Assembly (NCBI GenBank): GCA_042701975.1
Contig: CP170561.1
Location: 2,170,001 to 2,234,000, forward strand
Source of the DNA: JAFALK01 sp042701975
GTDB lineage: Bacteria > Pseudomonadota > Gammaproteobacteria > Burkholderiales > Burkholderiaceae_C
Length of the DNA: 64,000 nt
Reading direction: 5' to 3'
Shown here one piece after another: positions 52,525 through 61,765 of this stretch. The position numbers were made by a program, and so were the translations under genes. Each line of letters starts with the position of its first letter. Position 1 is the stretch's first letter. The notes under the pieces were generated by a model that saw nothing but the letters and a program-made list of their open reading frames with translations, did not search any database and was not told where the DNA came from.

Positions 52525-53294
52525 GCAAGGCAGCGCCTCAACAGGCCTTCGTCCTGCACCACTACGACTGGAGCGAGTCCAGTCAGATCCTGGACCTGTT
52601 CTGCCGCGACATCGGCCGCACGGCCGCTGTCGCCAAGGGCTCCAAGCGCCCGTTCTCGCAGCTGCGCGCCGTGCTGCTGCCCTTTCAGCGCATCCAGGTG
52701 AGCCTGTCCAAGCCGGCGAAGGACGCAGCCGCAGAAGGCGGGGAGGGCGTGCCCACCTTGCGCAGCGCCGAATGGATCGGCGGCACGACGCTCCCGGCCG
52801 GCAGCGCGCTGTTCTCCGGCTACTACCTGAACGAGCTGCTGATGAAGCTGCTCGCCCGCCAGGACCCGCATCCGCGCCTGTTCGATGCCTATGCGGAGAC
52901 GCTGGCTGAGTTGCATGCCACCGAAGACAGCGAATCCCAGGCGGCACTGCGCGCGTTCGAGTTGCGCTTGCTTGCGGAGGTGGGCCTGCTGCCGGACCTG
53001 AGCGTCGCCACGCTCACCCAAAGCCCCGTGCAGGCCGGCCGCGCCTATGCGATCTCGCCCGAGGCCGGCGTGATCGCCGCGCCCTCCAGTGATTCCGCGC
53101 AGCTGGACGGTGCCCAACTCATTGCCCTCCAGGCAGCGCTGCTGCACGGCTCCTTTGCCGCGCTGCGCCAGGCCTGCCTGCCCGCCATCCAGCCCCTGCG
53201 TGCGCTGCTGCGCGGCCTGCTGCTCTACCATCTGGGGGGCAAGCCGCTGCGCACCCGGCAGCTGATGCTCGATCTCCAGAAGCTCCTCGATTGA
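52521..53294 (+). CDS. recO: DNA repair protein RecO
   Basis: 257 residues. An N-terminal OB-fold (AFVLHHYDWSESSQILDLFC) is followed by a helical region with GYYLNELLMKLLARQDPHPR, typical of RecO. It loads RecA with RecR during gap repair. Overlaps era at its start. pdxJ follows. Confidence 0.95.
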   Translation: MSKAAPQQAFVLHHYDWSESSQILDLFCRDIGRTAAVAKGSKRPFSQLRAVLLPFQRIQVSLSKPAKDAAAEGGEGVPTLRSAEWIGGTTLPAGSALFSGYYLNELLMKLLARQDPHPRLFDAYAETLAELHATEDSESQAALRAFELRLLAEVGLLPDLSVATLTQSPVQAGRAYAISPEAGVIAAPSSDSAQLDGAQLIALQAALLHGSFAALRQACLPAIQPLRALLRGLLLYHLGGKPLRTRQLMLDLQKLLD

Positions 53295-53305
53295 TGGTTG
53301 GATTG

Positions 53306-54073
53306 ATGAATCCTCTCGTTGCCCCCGACATGCGTTGCGCCCTTTCGGTCAACGTCAACAAGGTCGCGCTGCTGCGCAACACGCGGCATCTCGGCATCCC
53401 GAGCGTCGTGCGCGCCGCTGAAGCGTGCCTGCTGGCCGGTGCCCAGGGCATCACCGTGCATCCGCGGCCCGATGCGCGCCACATCCGTGCCGAAGACGTG
53501 CGCGAGCTGGCCGCGCTGATGAAGCAATGGCCGCAGGCCGAGTACAACATCGAGGGCAACCCGACCCAGAACCTGATGGACTTCGTGCGCGAGTTCCGCC
53601 CGCACCAGGTCACGTTCGTGCCCGACAGCGAAGCGCAGTTCACCTCCGATCACGGCTGGAACTTGGCCGAAGACGGCACGCGCCTGCAGCCGCTGATCGA
53701 CGAATGCCGTTCCTTGAGCGTGCGGGTGAGCCTCTTCATGGATCCCTTGCCCGAAGCCATGGCCCACGTGGCGGCCTTGGGCGCCGAGCGCATCGAGCTC
53801 TACACCGAGACCTTTGCCTCGGCCTTCGGCACGGCGCGCGAAGCCGAGGTGCTGGCCGGCTTTACCGCCACTGCACAGGCGGCGCTTGCGGCTGGCCTGG
53901 GCATCAACGCCGGTCACGATCTGAACCAGCCCAACCTCACGGCCTTCCTGCGCGCTGTTCCCGGTGTGCAGGAGGTGTCGATCGGCCATGCGCTGATCGC
54001 CGACGCGCTGGAGGCCGGCTATGCCGAGACCGTGCGCGGCTATCTGCGCGCCATCCAGCAGGCCTACCTCTAA
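53306..54073 (+). CDS. pdxJ: Pyridoxine 5'-phosphate synthase
   Basis: 255 residues from ATG 53306; the frame also allows TTG 53291 or ATG 53294, the latter overlapping the recO stop. TIM-barrel motifs: ALSVNVNKVALLRNTR, GITVHPRPDARHIRAEDV, YNIEGNP, VTFVPD and GINAGHDLN. It joins 1-deoxyxylulose-5-phosphate with 3-amino-acetone phosphate to make vitamin B6. acpS follows after five bases. Confidence 0.95.
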   Translation: MNPLVAPDMRCALSVNVNKVALLRNTRHLGIPSVVRAAEACLLAGAQGITVHPRPDARHIRAEDVRELAALMKQWPQAEYNIEGNPTQNLMDFVREFRPHQVTFVPDSEAQFTSDHGWNLAEDGTRLQPLIDECRSLSVRVSLFMDPLPEAMAHVAALGAERIELYTETFASAFGTAREAEVLAGFTATAQAALAAGLGINAGHDLNQPNLTAFLRAVPGVQEVSIGHALIADALEAGYAETVRGYLRAIQQAYL

Positions 54074-54078
54074 CGCCC

Positions 54079-54483
54079 ATGATCTACGGCATTGGTACCG
54101 ACATCTGCGACATCCGCCGCATGCGCGAGACCCTCGCGCGCCGCGGCGACCGTTTTGCCGAGAAGGTGCTCGGCCCGCACGAGATCGAAGTCTTTCGCCA
54201 GCGGCGCGCGCGCCACGAGACGCGCGGCCTGGCCTACCTGGCCACGCGCTTCTCGGCCAAGGAGGCCTTCTCCAAGGCCATCGGCTTAGGGCTGGTGATG
54301 CCCATGACCTGGCGCGCCTGCGAGATCGTCAAGGCGCCCAGCGGCAAGCCGGAAGTCCGTCTGCACGGTGCCCTGGCTGAGTGGTTCGAGGCGCGCGGCT
54401 TGCGCGCGCACGTGACGGTGACCGACGAAGTCGACTATGCAGCCGCCTTCGTCGTCGTCGAGCAGCCGCCTCAGCCTCGGTAG
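54079..54483 (+). CDS. acpS: Holo-ACP synthase (4'-phosphopantetheinyl transferase)
   Basis: 134 residues starting MIYGIGTDICDIRRM with metal-ligand D8, and the second site in RFSAKEAFSKAIG (E62). It transfers phosphopantetheine from CoA to S37 of AcpP. The start is clear; a long upstream frame overlaps pdxJ and is not real. The 3' end overlaps the convergent transporter gene by 13 bases. Confidence 0.96.
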   Translation: MIYGIGTDICDIRRMRETLARRGDRFAEKVLGPHEIEVFRQRRARHETRGLAYLATRFSAKEAFSKAIGLGLVMPMTWRACEIVKAPSGKPEVRLHGALAEWFEARGLRAHVTVTDEVDYAAAFVVVEQPPQPR

Positions 54484-56036
54484 TTGTCCAGCAGCTTGTA
54501 GCCGCGCGCGTAGAGCGCGAACAGCGTCGCAGCCACGAGCGCGAAGCCCGCAAAGAAGAACATCTGGAAAGCCGTCACTGACAGGCCTGTCGAGCCGATC
54601 CAGGCCGTGGCGCCCTCGCTCTTGACGCTGCTGTTGGACAGCAGCACCCACAGGTTGCCCATGGTGACCGAGAGGTTCCAAAAGCTCGTGATCACGCCTT
54701 TCATGGCCAGCGGTGCCTGGCTGTAGGCGAACTCGAGGCCCGTGGCCGAGACCAGCACTTCGCCGATCGTCAGCAGCACATAGGGCAGGATCTGCCAGGT
54801 GATGACGAGCTTGTCGCCGCCGTCCATCATCAGCTGCATGCCGCCGACCACGATCCAGGCCAGGCCCGAGAACGCGATGCCCATGCCCATGCGGCGCAGC
54901 GCCGTGATCTTCAACCCCATGCGCGAGAGCAGGGGGAAGAGCACCGTGTTGTTGAAGGGGATGAGGATCATCACCAGCGCCGGGTTCAGCGCCTGCATCA
55001 TCGAGGACTGGAACCACTCGGGCTTGGCCATCTGGTCGGCTTGCAGCACCCAGGTCGAGGCCTTCTGGTCGAACAGCGACCAGAACGGCGTGACGAGCGC
55101 GAAGAGCACGAGCAGCCGCAGGACCGAGCGCACGGCGTCGACGGCCTCGGCACCATGCTTGGGCACGGCGCGGTCAAGCTGCATGGCGGCACCGATGCCG
55201 CCGAAGGCCATCACCAGCAGCAGCGCGAGGCACAGCGCGGCCACCAGGCCCAGCGATTCATAGCGACTCACGGCATAGACCGCTGCGGCCAAGCCAGCCA
55301 GCGCCACGCCGGCACCGACGCCACCACCGCCGAGCGCTGTGCGCACGACCTTGAGGAAGCTGTTCGGATCCTCGTGCGCCGTGGGCTTCACGTGCACGTA
55401 CTTGTGGCGGCCGGACCAGAAGATCAAGGTGGCGATCGCCATGAACACGCCGGGAATGCCGAAGGCCACGGCCGCGCCGAAGCTCTTCAGCAGAATCGGC
55501 ATGAACAGCGAGGCGAAGAAGCTGCCGAAATTGATGATCCAGTAGAAAGCGTCGAACACCTTCTGCGCCAGGCTGCGGTTGCTCTTGTCGAACTGATCGC
55601 CCACGAAGGAGCTCACCAGCGGCTTGATGCCGCCCGAGCCCAGCGCGATCAGGAAGAGGCCGAAATAAAAGCCCTGGATGCTGTGCTCGAAGATCGCCAG
55701 GCAGGCATGGCCCGCCACGTACAGCATGCTCAGGCGCAGGATGGTGTTGTACTTGCCCCAGAAGCGGTCGGCGATCCAGCCGCCCAGCAGGGGGAAGAAG
55801 TACACGCCGATCACGAAGGTGTGGAACACCTCCTTGGCTTCGCCCTTGCGCAGCTCCTCCGGGATGGAGAGCAGCAGGCTCGTCATCAGGAACACCGTGA
55901 GGATGTTCCGCATGCCGTAGAAGCTGAAGCGTTCGCAGCCTTCGTTTCCGATGATGTACGGAATCTGGGGCGGCATTTTGGGCGCCGGGGTAGCGGCGCC
56001 TGCACCTGCACTCTTGTCGATGGGTAGAGAGCTCAT
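54471..56036 (-). CDS. POT/PTR2-family proton-dependent oligopeptide transporter
   Basis: 521 residues, about 14 helices. The proton-coupling motif ExxER is in GNEGCERFSFYG (E32, R36). YFFPLLGGWIADRFWGKYNT and LIALGSGGIKPLVSSFVGDQ are family signatures. It should import di- and tripeptides across the inner membrane. It is monocistronic and convergent with acpS, with no clear terminator between them. Confidence 0.92.
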   Translation of the reverse strand: MSSLPIDKSAGAGAATPAPKMPPQIPYIIGNEGCERFSFYGMRNILTVFLMTSLLLSIPEELRKGEAKEVFHTFVIGVYFFPLLGGWIADRFWGKYNTILRLSMLYVAGHACLAIFEHSIQGFYFGLFLIALGSGGIKPLVSSFVGDQFDKSNRSLAQKVFDAFYWIINFGSFFASLFMPILLKSFGAAVAFGIPGVFMAIATLIFWSGRHKYVHVKPTAHEDPNSFLKVVRTALGGGGVGAGVALAGLAAAVYAVSRYESLGLVAALCLALLLVMAFGGIGAAMQLDRAVPKHGAEAVDAVRSVLRLLVLFALVTPFWSLFDQKASTWVLQADQMAKPEWFQSSMMQALNPALVMILIPFNNTVLFPLLSRMGLKITALRRMGMGIAFSGLAWIVVGGMQLMMDGGDKLVITWQILPYVLLTIGEVLVSATGLEFAYSQAPLAMKGVITSFWNLSVTMGNLWVLLSNSSVKSEGATAWIGSTGLSVTAFQMFFFAGFALVAATLFALYARGYKLLDNYRG

Positions 56037-56140
56037 GGCTGTCGATGGAATGGGGAAGGGCGCACTGTAAAGCAGACGTTTCCCGATGCCATCGGAGCAT
56101 TCCCGGCGATGGGGCCTGGACTGAGGCCCCGGCCGGCGCC

Positions 56141-57049
56141 TCAGTCCAGGCGCTCGCTCTTCATGCGCATCTTCATCAGCATGGCCATCTTCATGTCCAC
56201 CTTGCCGGGCAGCTCGGTGTCGATGTTCATGGTCATGTCGAGGTCGTTGCGCAGCGGGATGCGCTCGGCCAGGCGGTAGGCGAGGGCGCCCTTGCCCGAT
56301 CCGGTGGCGGTGATCTTGGGCTGGGTGGGGGCGCTGGCGTCGCCGGCGGTGGCGAACTGCATCTGCACGGCTTCGTCGAAGTGGGCAACGCCCTGGTGGA
56401 CGGACTTCAGCGTCAGCTTGATCGTGGCCGACATCTTCATGTTCTGTGGCAGTTGTGCCATCGGCATCTGCATGTTGAACGGGATCTCGGCGCTTTCGCC
56501 GATCTTGAGCTTGCGGCCTTCCAGCTCGGCGAACTGGCCGCCCAGCTGCTGCAGCATCTGGTTGACCAGGGCCTGCTGCGCGGCGGCATCCAGCTTGACG
56601 CTCAGGCCCTTCATGCGCAGCAGTTCCACCTTGGTGTGCTGCTGGGTGTTCAGCAGCGCGTCCATCTCAAGCTCGGCCTGCGGGGCGGGCATGTCCTTGA
56701 CCTGGCCATCGGGCATGCGCAGCTTGAGCTGGCCGCCTTCGCCGCGGATGTGCATCAGGTAGTCGCCCTTGGCATCGACCTCGCTGGCCTCGGCCCGCAT
56801 CTGCAGGGCCATGTCCATCGCGAAGCCCTTGCCCATTTGCTGGCGGCGCTCGGCGATCTTGGCCGCTTCATCGGGCGGCGTTTCGGCGCCGGGCAGCATG
56901 TCCATGGTCGAGCTGATGTTCATGCCGATGTTCAGGCGCTGCTTGATGCCCGGCAGCGGGCGAAAGTGCAGCTCGATCTCCTGCGGATCGGCGGCATGGG
57001 CCGGCAGCGCGAGCGCGATGGCGAGGGGCAGCAGGAGCTTGGCAAGCAT
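56141..57049 (-). CDS. Periplasmic protein of unknown function
   Basis: 302 residues. A signal peptide (LLLPLAIALALPAHAADP) is followed by a beta-strand-like pattern rich in Met, Lys and Gln, for example FNMQMPMAQLPQNMKMSATI and MKMAMLMKMRMKSERLD at the end. I do not recognise a family. Methionine density is high in the second half. It stands alone between the transporter and rne terminator, with no operon partners. Confidence 0.75.
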   Translation of the reverse strand: MLAKLLLPLAIALALPAHAADPQEIELHFRPLPGIKQRLNIGMNISSTMDMLPGAETPPDEAAKIAERRQQMGKGFAMDMALQMRAEASEVDAKGDYLMHIRGEGGQLKLRMPDGQVKDMPAPQAELEMDALLNTQQHTKVELLRMKGLSVKLDAAAQQALVNQMLQQLGGQFAELEGRKLKIGESAEIPFNMQMPMAQLPQNMKMSATIKLTLKSVHQGVAHFDEAVQMQFATAGDASAPTQPKITATGSGKGALAYRLAERIPLRNDLDMTMNIDTELPGKVDMKMAMLMKMRMKSERLD

Positions 57050-57109
57050 GGTGGCGAACCTTCGTGGAAGAGATCGCTCATCATGCCGCCAGTTCGCGGG
57101 TCCGGCGTG

Positions 57110-57141
57110 AAAAAGCCGCCGGAGCTTGCGCCCGGGCGGCT
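57110..57141 (-). terminator. Intrinsic terminator of rne
   Basis: On the minus strand AGCCGCC and GGCGGCT (complements of 57135-57141 and 57114-57120) form a 7-bp stem with a 14-base loop followed by a run of Ts (complement of the A run 57110-57114). It lies about 55 bases after the rne stop. Confidence 0.7.
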
Positions 57142-57195
57142 GTTCCTATTCCCCTTCCGGGGAAATCAGGCGTTAGCGCAGATCAGCGCTCGAAC

Positions 57196-60177
57196 TCAGC
57201 GTTCAAAAGGCAACTTGATCTGGCTGAGATCCTTGCGGGTCTCGACCAGCACGAGCGGGCCTTCGTCCACCACGACCAGCGGAGGACGCTCGCGCGGCAC
57301 GTGCACGGGCTTGGGCTCGGCGGCGATGGCGGCTTGCACGGTGGCGACCTTCTCGGCGTCCGAGTTCACCCATTGCAGGCCAGCGACTTCGGCCACGGTC
57401 TGCAGGGCATCGACCGGCAGCACGAAGCGTTCGACCACGATGGGCGCGGCGGACGGAGCCGGTGCGCGCACGGGTGCTGCTGCAGCGACCGGCGCGGCGA
57501 CAGCGGCGACTGGCGCTTCGGCAGCGGCGGCCACGGCTTCGATCGGCTGGCTGGCCTCGTCGGCCTGCGCGTCGATCTGGCCGTCAGCGGCAGTGCCATC
57601 CTCACGGCGCTCGCGGCGATAGCGGTCGCGGCTGCGGCGGCGGCGGGTGCCGTCACGACCATGGCCTTCGCCGGTGTCGTCGCCCTCGGTGATTTCCACG
57701 CCTTCCGCGCCTTCCGCACCCTCTGCATTCTCGGCAGCGGCGGAGGCTTCGGCACCTTCAGCGGCTACGCCATCGGCGGCCAGCTGAGCGTTTTCCTCGC
57801 CATTCACTGCAGCGTTGGCGCCTTCTTCACGACCACGGCCACCACGACGGCGACGGCGGCTGCGGCCTTGGCGTTCCTCGGTCGTGCCTTCGGTGCCCGG
57901 CTCATGGCTGGACGGCTCGACGGCTTCGGCCTGCGTGTCGACGAAGGCCGGCGGCGCTTCGTGAGCAACGTTCGCTGTGTTGTTCAGGTCCAGTGCAGCT
58001 TGTGCCTGAGCCTGGCCTTCGCCGCGCTCACGGCGCTCGCCACGTTCGCGGCGGCGGCTGTTGTCGTTGCGATCGCCACGTTCACCACGTTCTGCGCGTT
58101 CGCCGCGCTCTGCGCGCTGCTCGGTGCCCTCGACCTTGTTCTCCGGCTTGCCTTCGCCACGGTCGCCGCGTTCGTTGCGACGGCCGCCGCGCTCACCGCG
58201 CTGCTGCTGTTCGCCGCCACGGGCTTCCTGCGACTTCTCGCCGCGTTGACCTTCGGCGCGTTGACCGTCGCGTTTGGCATTGCGATCACCGCGATCACCG
58301 CCGCGCTCGCCACGTTCACCGCGCTCGCCACCGCGTCCACCGCGTCGGTTGCCGTCACGGCCACCATCGCGGCCGCCTTCGCGCTTCTTCTCGGCGGGCT
58401 TGGCTTCGACCGGGGCCGGAGCCGGAGTGGCTTCAGCACCGCCGAACAGCTTCTTGACCCAGCCGAAGAAGCCGCCACCGGCCGGCACGGGCGCGGCCAC
58501 CGGGGCTGCGGCCACGGGAGCGGCTGCCTTGGGCGTCTCGGGCTTCGGGGGAGCGATCGGCGCCGGCTGCTCGGGCAGGATGCCCTTGATGACCGGTTCC
58601 TGCTTGTTCTTCTTCTCGTCCTTGCCGTCGCTGCGACGGGTGATGCCCACCTCGTCGGTCGGCTCGTCGATCATCGTGTAGCTGGCCTGCAGGTTGTCCA
58701 GACGCGGGTCGTCGTGGCGCAGGCGCTCGAGCTTGTAGTTCGGCGTTTCGAGGTGCTTGTTGGGCACGAGCAGCACGGTCACGCGCTGCTTCATCTCGAT
58801 CTTGGTGATCTCGGTGCGCTTCTCGTTCAGCAAGAAGGAGGTCACTTCCACCGGCACTTGCACGTGCACGGCAGCGGTGTTGTCCTTCATGGCCTCTTCC
58901 TGGACCATGCGCAGGATCTGCAGCGCCGACGATTCCGTGTCGCGGATGTGGCCGGTGCCGTTGCAGCGCGGGCAGGTGATGTGGTTGCCTTCGCTCAGGG
59001 CCGGGCGCAGGCGCTGGCGGCTCAGTTCGAGCAGGCCGAACTTGCTGATCGAGGCGAACTGCACGCGGGCGCGGTCGTTGCGCAGCGCGTCGCGCAGGCG
59101 CTGTTCCACGTCGCGGCGGTTCTTCGACTCTTCCATATCGATGAAGTCGACGACGATCAGGCCGCCGAGGTCGCGCAGGCGCATCTGGCGGGCGATTTCA
59201 TCGGCCGCTTCGAGGTTGGTGCGGGTCGCGGTTTCCTCGATGTCGCCGCCGCGGGTTGCGCGGGCCGAGTTCACGTCCACCGAAACCAGGGCTTCGGTGT
59301 GGTCGATCACGATGGCGCCGCCCGAGGGCAGGTTGACCGTGCGGCTGTGGGCCGTTTCGATCTGATGCTCGATCTGGAAGCGGCTGAACAGCGGCGCGTC
59401 GTCGCGGTAGCGTTTCACGCGATGGCCCTGGTCGGGCATCACGTGGTTCATGAACTGGTGGGCCTGCTCGAACAGGTCGTCCGTGTCGATCAAGATCTCG
59501 CCGATGTCGGCGGTGAAGTAGTCGCGGATCGCGCGGATCACGAGCGACGACTCCTGGTAGATCAGGTAGGCACCCTTGCCGCCCTTGGCCGCATCGTCGA
59601 TGGCGGTCCAGAGCTTGAGCATGTAGTTCAGGTCCCACTGCAGTTCGGCAGCGGAACGGCCGATGCCGGCAGTGCGGGCGATCAGGCTCATGCCCTTCGG
59701 GTACTCGAGCTGGTCGAGGTTTTCCTTCAGTTCTTCGCGGTCCTCACCCTCGATGCGGCGTGAAACGCCACCGCCGCGCGGGTTGTTGGGCATCAGCACA
59801 AGGTAGCGGCCAGCCAGGGAGACGAACGTGGTCAGGGCGGCGCCCTTGTTGCCGCGCTCTTCCTTCTCCACCTGGACTAGCAGCTCTTGGCCTTCGCGGA
59901 TCGCGTCCTTGATGGTCGCGTTCTTGACTTCCACGCCTTCGCGGAACCACTGGCGCGAGATTTCCTTGAAGGGCAGGAAGCCATGGCGGTCTTCGCCGTA
60001 GTCCACGAAGCAGGCTTCGAGAGACGGCTCGACGCGCGTCACCACAGCCTTGTAGATGTTGCCCTTGCGCTGTTCGCGGCCTTCGATTTCGGTTTCGAAG
60101 TCCAGCAGCTTCTGGCCATCGACGATGGCCAGGCGACGCTCTTCCTGCTGCGTCGCATTGATCAGCATGCGTTTCAT
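57196..60177 (-). CDS. rne: Ribonuclease E
   Basis: 993 residues. The N-terminal catalytic half has the S1 domain (MKRMLINATQQEERRLAIVD, RKGNIYKAVVTRVEPSLEAC), DNase-like motifs with GGLIVVDFIDMEES, and the zinc-link CPRCNGTGHIRD near 400. The C-terminal half is a disordered Arg/Glu/Gly-rich scaffold with many GER- and GDR-type repeats. It starts most mRNA decay and rRNA processing. ATG 60177 has AGGAGT upstream. A long plus-strand frame inside this gene is an antisense shadow. Confidence 0.96.
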   Translation of the reverse strand: MKRMLINATQQEERRLAIVDGQKLLDFETEIEGREQRKGNIYKAVVTRVEPSLEACFVDYGEDRHGFLPFKEISRQWFREGVEVKNATIKDAIREGQELLVQVEKEERGNKGAALTTFVSLAGRYLVLMPNNPRGGGVSRRIEGEDREELKENLDQLEYPKGMSLIARTAGIGRSAAELQWDLNYMLKLWTAIDDAAKGGKGAYLIYQESSLVIRAIRDYFTADIGEILIDTDDLFEQAHQFMNHVMPDQGHRVKRYRDDAPLFSRFQIEHQIETAHSRTVNLPSGGAIVIDHTEALVSVDVNSARATRGGDIEETATRTNLEAADEIARQMRLRDLGGLIVVDFIDMEESKNRRDVEQRLRDALRNDRARVQFASISKFGLLELSRQRLRPALSEGNHITCPRCNGTGHIRDTESSALQILRMVQEEAMKDNTAAVHVQVPVEVTSFLLNEKRTEITKIEMKQRVTVLLVPNKHLETPNYKLERLRHDDPRLDNLQASYTMIDEPTDEVGITRRSDGKDEKKNKQEPVIKGILPEQPAPIAPPKPETPKAAAPVAAAPVAAPVPAGGGFFGWVKKLFGGAEATPAPAPVEAKPAEKKREGGRDGGRDGNRRGGRGGERGERGERGGDRGDRNAKRDGQRAEGQRGEKSQEARGGEQQQRGERGGRRNERGDRGEGKPENKVEGTEQRAERGERAERGERGDRNDNSRRRERGERRERGEGQAQAQAALDLNNTANVAHEAPPAFVDTQAEAVEPSSHEPGTEGTTEERQGRSRRRRRGGRGREEGANAAVNGEENAQLAADGVAAEGAEASAAAENAEGAEGAEGVEITEGDDTGEGHGRDGTRRRRSRDRYRRERREDGTAADGQIDAQADEASQPIEAVAAAAEAPVAAVAAPVAAAAPVRAPAPSAAPIVVERFVLPVDALQTVAEVAGLQWVNSDAEKVATVQAAIAAEPKPVHVPRERPPLVVVDEGPLVLVETRKDLSQIKLPFER

Positions 60178-60553
60178 CAATCACTCCTCAGTGCAGGCGA
60201 GCTGCACGACATTCACATGTGCTCGACACACGAGCAATGGAGGAGAACCGAGGAAGGAATCGCCCTGGACTGAGTGCCTTGACCGGTTGAAGCGATCGGC
60301 AGTTCAGCGTTGGCGCGTGCGACCCGACAGCGAGGGCGGGGATCCGGCTCCGTCGTCCCCGACGCGCTCTTGGCACGGCCTGACCACGGCCGGGCGTCGT
60401 AGCGCGCGGGCGGTGGTGGTGGGGGAGGGGGAGTGAATCATCCGCTGGGACTGGCTGGACGCTGGGCTGAAGACCTTGCGGTCTCCAGCCGTGAAACCTT
60501 TGTTTGTCGCCTGCAGGCCCTTCAATGGGAAGCGCCGCGTCAGGCTGGTTCTG

Positions 60554-60582
60554 TCTACATTGCTCTGCCGCGCAAACCGCAA
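60554..60582 (-). promoter_or_regulatory. Candidate rne promoter
   Basis: On the minus strand TTGCGG (complement of 60577-60582), a 17-base spacer and TGTAGA (complement of 60554-60559). It predicts a leader of about 370 bases, similar in length to the autoregulatory rne leader of E. coli. Confidence 0.4.
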
Positions 60583-60683
60583 GACCGCCAGGTCACTTGG
60601 GGACAAGGCCCGCCTTGCGAGGGATGCGCGTTGCATCACCTTTTGACGCGGCTCTTGCCGCGCCCTGCCTCTGCACCGCCGGT

Positions 60684-60711
60684 GATTTCCCCGGGTTCAC
60701 CCGGTAAAATC
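60684..60711 (+). promoter_or_regulatory. Palindromic promoter area of rluC
   Basis: The arms GATTT...CCGGGT and ACCCGG...AAATC form a 28-base interrupted palindrome centred at 60697/60698. TAAAAT at 60705-60710 is a possible -10, 33 bases before the rluC start. Could be an operator or a hairpin. Confidence 0.35.
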
Positions 60712-60742
60712 TGAAAAATCAAACACTTACGGCGCAAAGGTA

Positions 60743-61765
60743 GTGAGCAACATTATAGGGGCGAAAGCACGGGGGGCGGCTGCCGCAAAAAGTGAGCATT
60801 TGCCTGCTCCGGCTCCGGACAAACCCCAGGTTCGCCGCGTCATCATCGATGAAGGCTCGGCCGGGCAGCGCCTCGACAACTTCCTGCTGCGCGAACTCAA
60901 GGGCGTGCCCAAGACCCACGTCTACCGCGTGATCCGCGCCGGCGAGGTCCGCATCAACAAGGGCCGAGCCCAGGCCGACACCCGGCTCGAACTGGGCGAC
61001 GAAGTGCGCATCCCGCCCGTCCGTGTGGCCGCCAAGCCCGAGGTGCCGGCCGCTGCGGCGGCCCCCGCCCGTGAATTCCCCGTCGTCTTCGAAGACGACC
61101 ATGTGCTGGTCATCGACAAGCCGGCTGGCGTCGCCGTCCACGGCGGGTCCGGCGTGAGCTTCGGCGTGATCGAGCAGCTGCGCCGCGCCCGCCCCACGGC
61201 CAAGTTCCTGGAACTGGTGCACCGGCTCGACAAGGAAACCTCCGGCCTGCTGATGATCGCCAAGAAGCGCAGCGCCCTCGTCAATTTGCAGGATCAGCTG
61301 CGGGAGCGAGAAACAGGCAAGACCTACGCTGCCCTGGTCTGGGGCGAGTGGCCCGCCAAGCTCAAGGTGATCGACGTGCCGCTGGTGAAGTTCATCGGCG
61401 GCGACGGCGAGCGCTGGGTGCGCCCCGGCAAGGAGGGCGACGAGGACGCCAAGCGTTCGATCAGCCTCGTCAAGATCATGCAAAAGCTGCCGGGCTGGAG
61501 CCTGCTTGATGTGACGATCAAGACCGGCCGCACGCACCAGATTCGCGTGCACCTGCAGCAGGCCGGGCATTCCATCGTCGGCGATCCCAAGTACGGCGAC
61601 TTCGAGCGCAACCGCGAACTGGCGCGCGGGCCGCTGAAGTTTGATCGCATGTTCCTGCACGCGCGCAAGCTGTCGTTCCAGCATCCGGCGACCAACGAGA
61701 CGGTGAGCTGCGAAGCGCCGCTGCCACCTGACTGCCAGAAGCTTCTTTCTTCATCCGCTGTATGA
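60743..61765 (+). CDS. rluC: 23S rRNA pseudouridine synthase RluC
   Basis: 340 residues. An S4 RNA-binding domain (QRLDNFLLRELKGVPKTHVY) leads to the pseudouridine synthase domain with catalytic D163 in HRLDKETSGLLM; the ending ARKLSFQHPATNE is typical. RluC modifies three 23S rRNA uridines. GTG 60743 is the likely start. It often lies beside rne. Confidence 0.92.
   Translation: MSNIIGAKARGAAAAKSEHLPAPAPDKPQVRRVIIDEGSAGQRLDNFLLRELKGVPKTHVYRVIRAGEVRINKGRAQADTRLELGDEVRIPPVRVAAKPEVPAAAAAPAREFPVVFEDDHVLVIDKPAGVAVHGGSGVSFGVIEQLRRARPTAKFLELVHRLDKETSGLLMIAKKRSALVNLQDQLRERETGKTYAALVWGEWPAKLKVIDVPLVKFIGGDGERWVRPGKEGDEDAKRSISLVKIMQKLPGWSLLDVTIKTGRTHQIRVHLQQAGHSIVGDPKYGDFERNRELARGPLKFDRMFLHARKLSFQHPATNETVSCEAPLPPDCQKLLSSSAV

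Larger units (their letters stand above)
60178..60742. other. 565-base divergent region between rne and rluC
   Basis: No convincing protein gene. It holds the predicted rne promoter (60554-60582, minus), a roughly 370-base rne leader from there to the start codon, and a palindromic rluC promoter area (60684-60711). The middle (about 60300-60440) is G-rich with no clear structure that I can follow by eye. Confidence 0.65.

Noticed and set aside
57064..59763. 899-residue plus-strand open frame opposite rne
   Set aside because: Antisense to the repetitive RNase E coding sequence; its composition mirrors that and it has no ribosome site or homology I can see.
60433..60714. 93-residue open frame between rne and rluC
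   Set aside because: It overlaps the predicted rne promoter and rluC operator area and shows no protein-like pattern.
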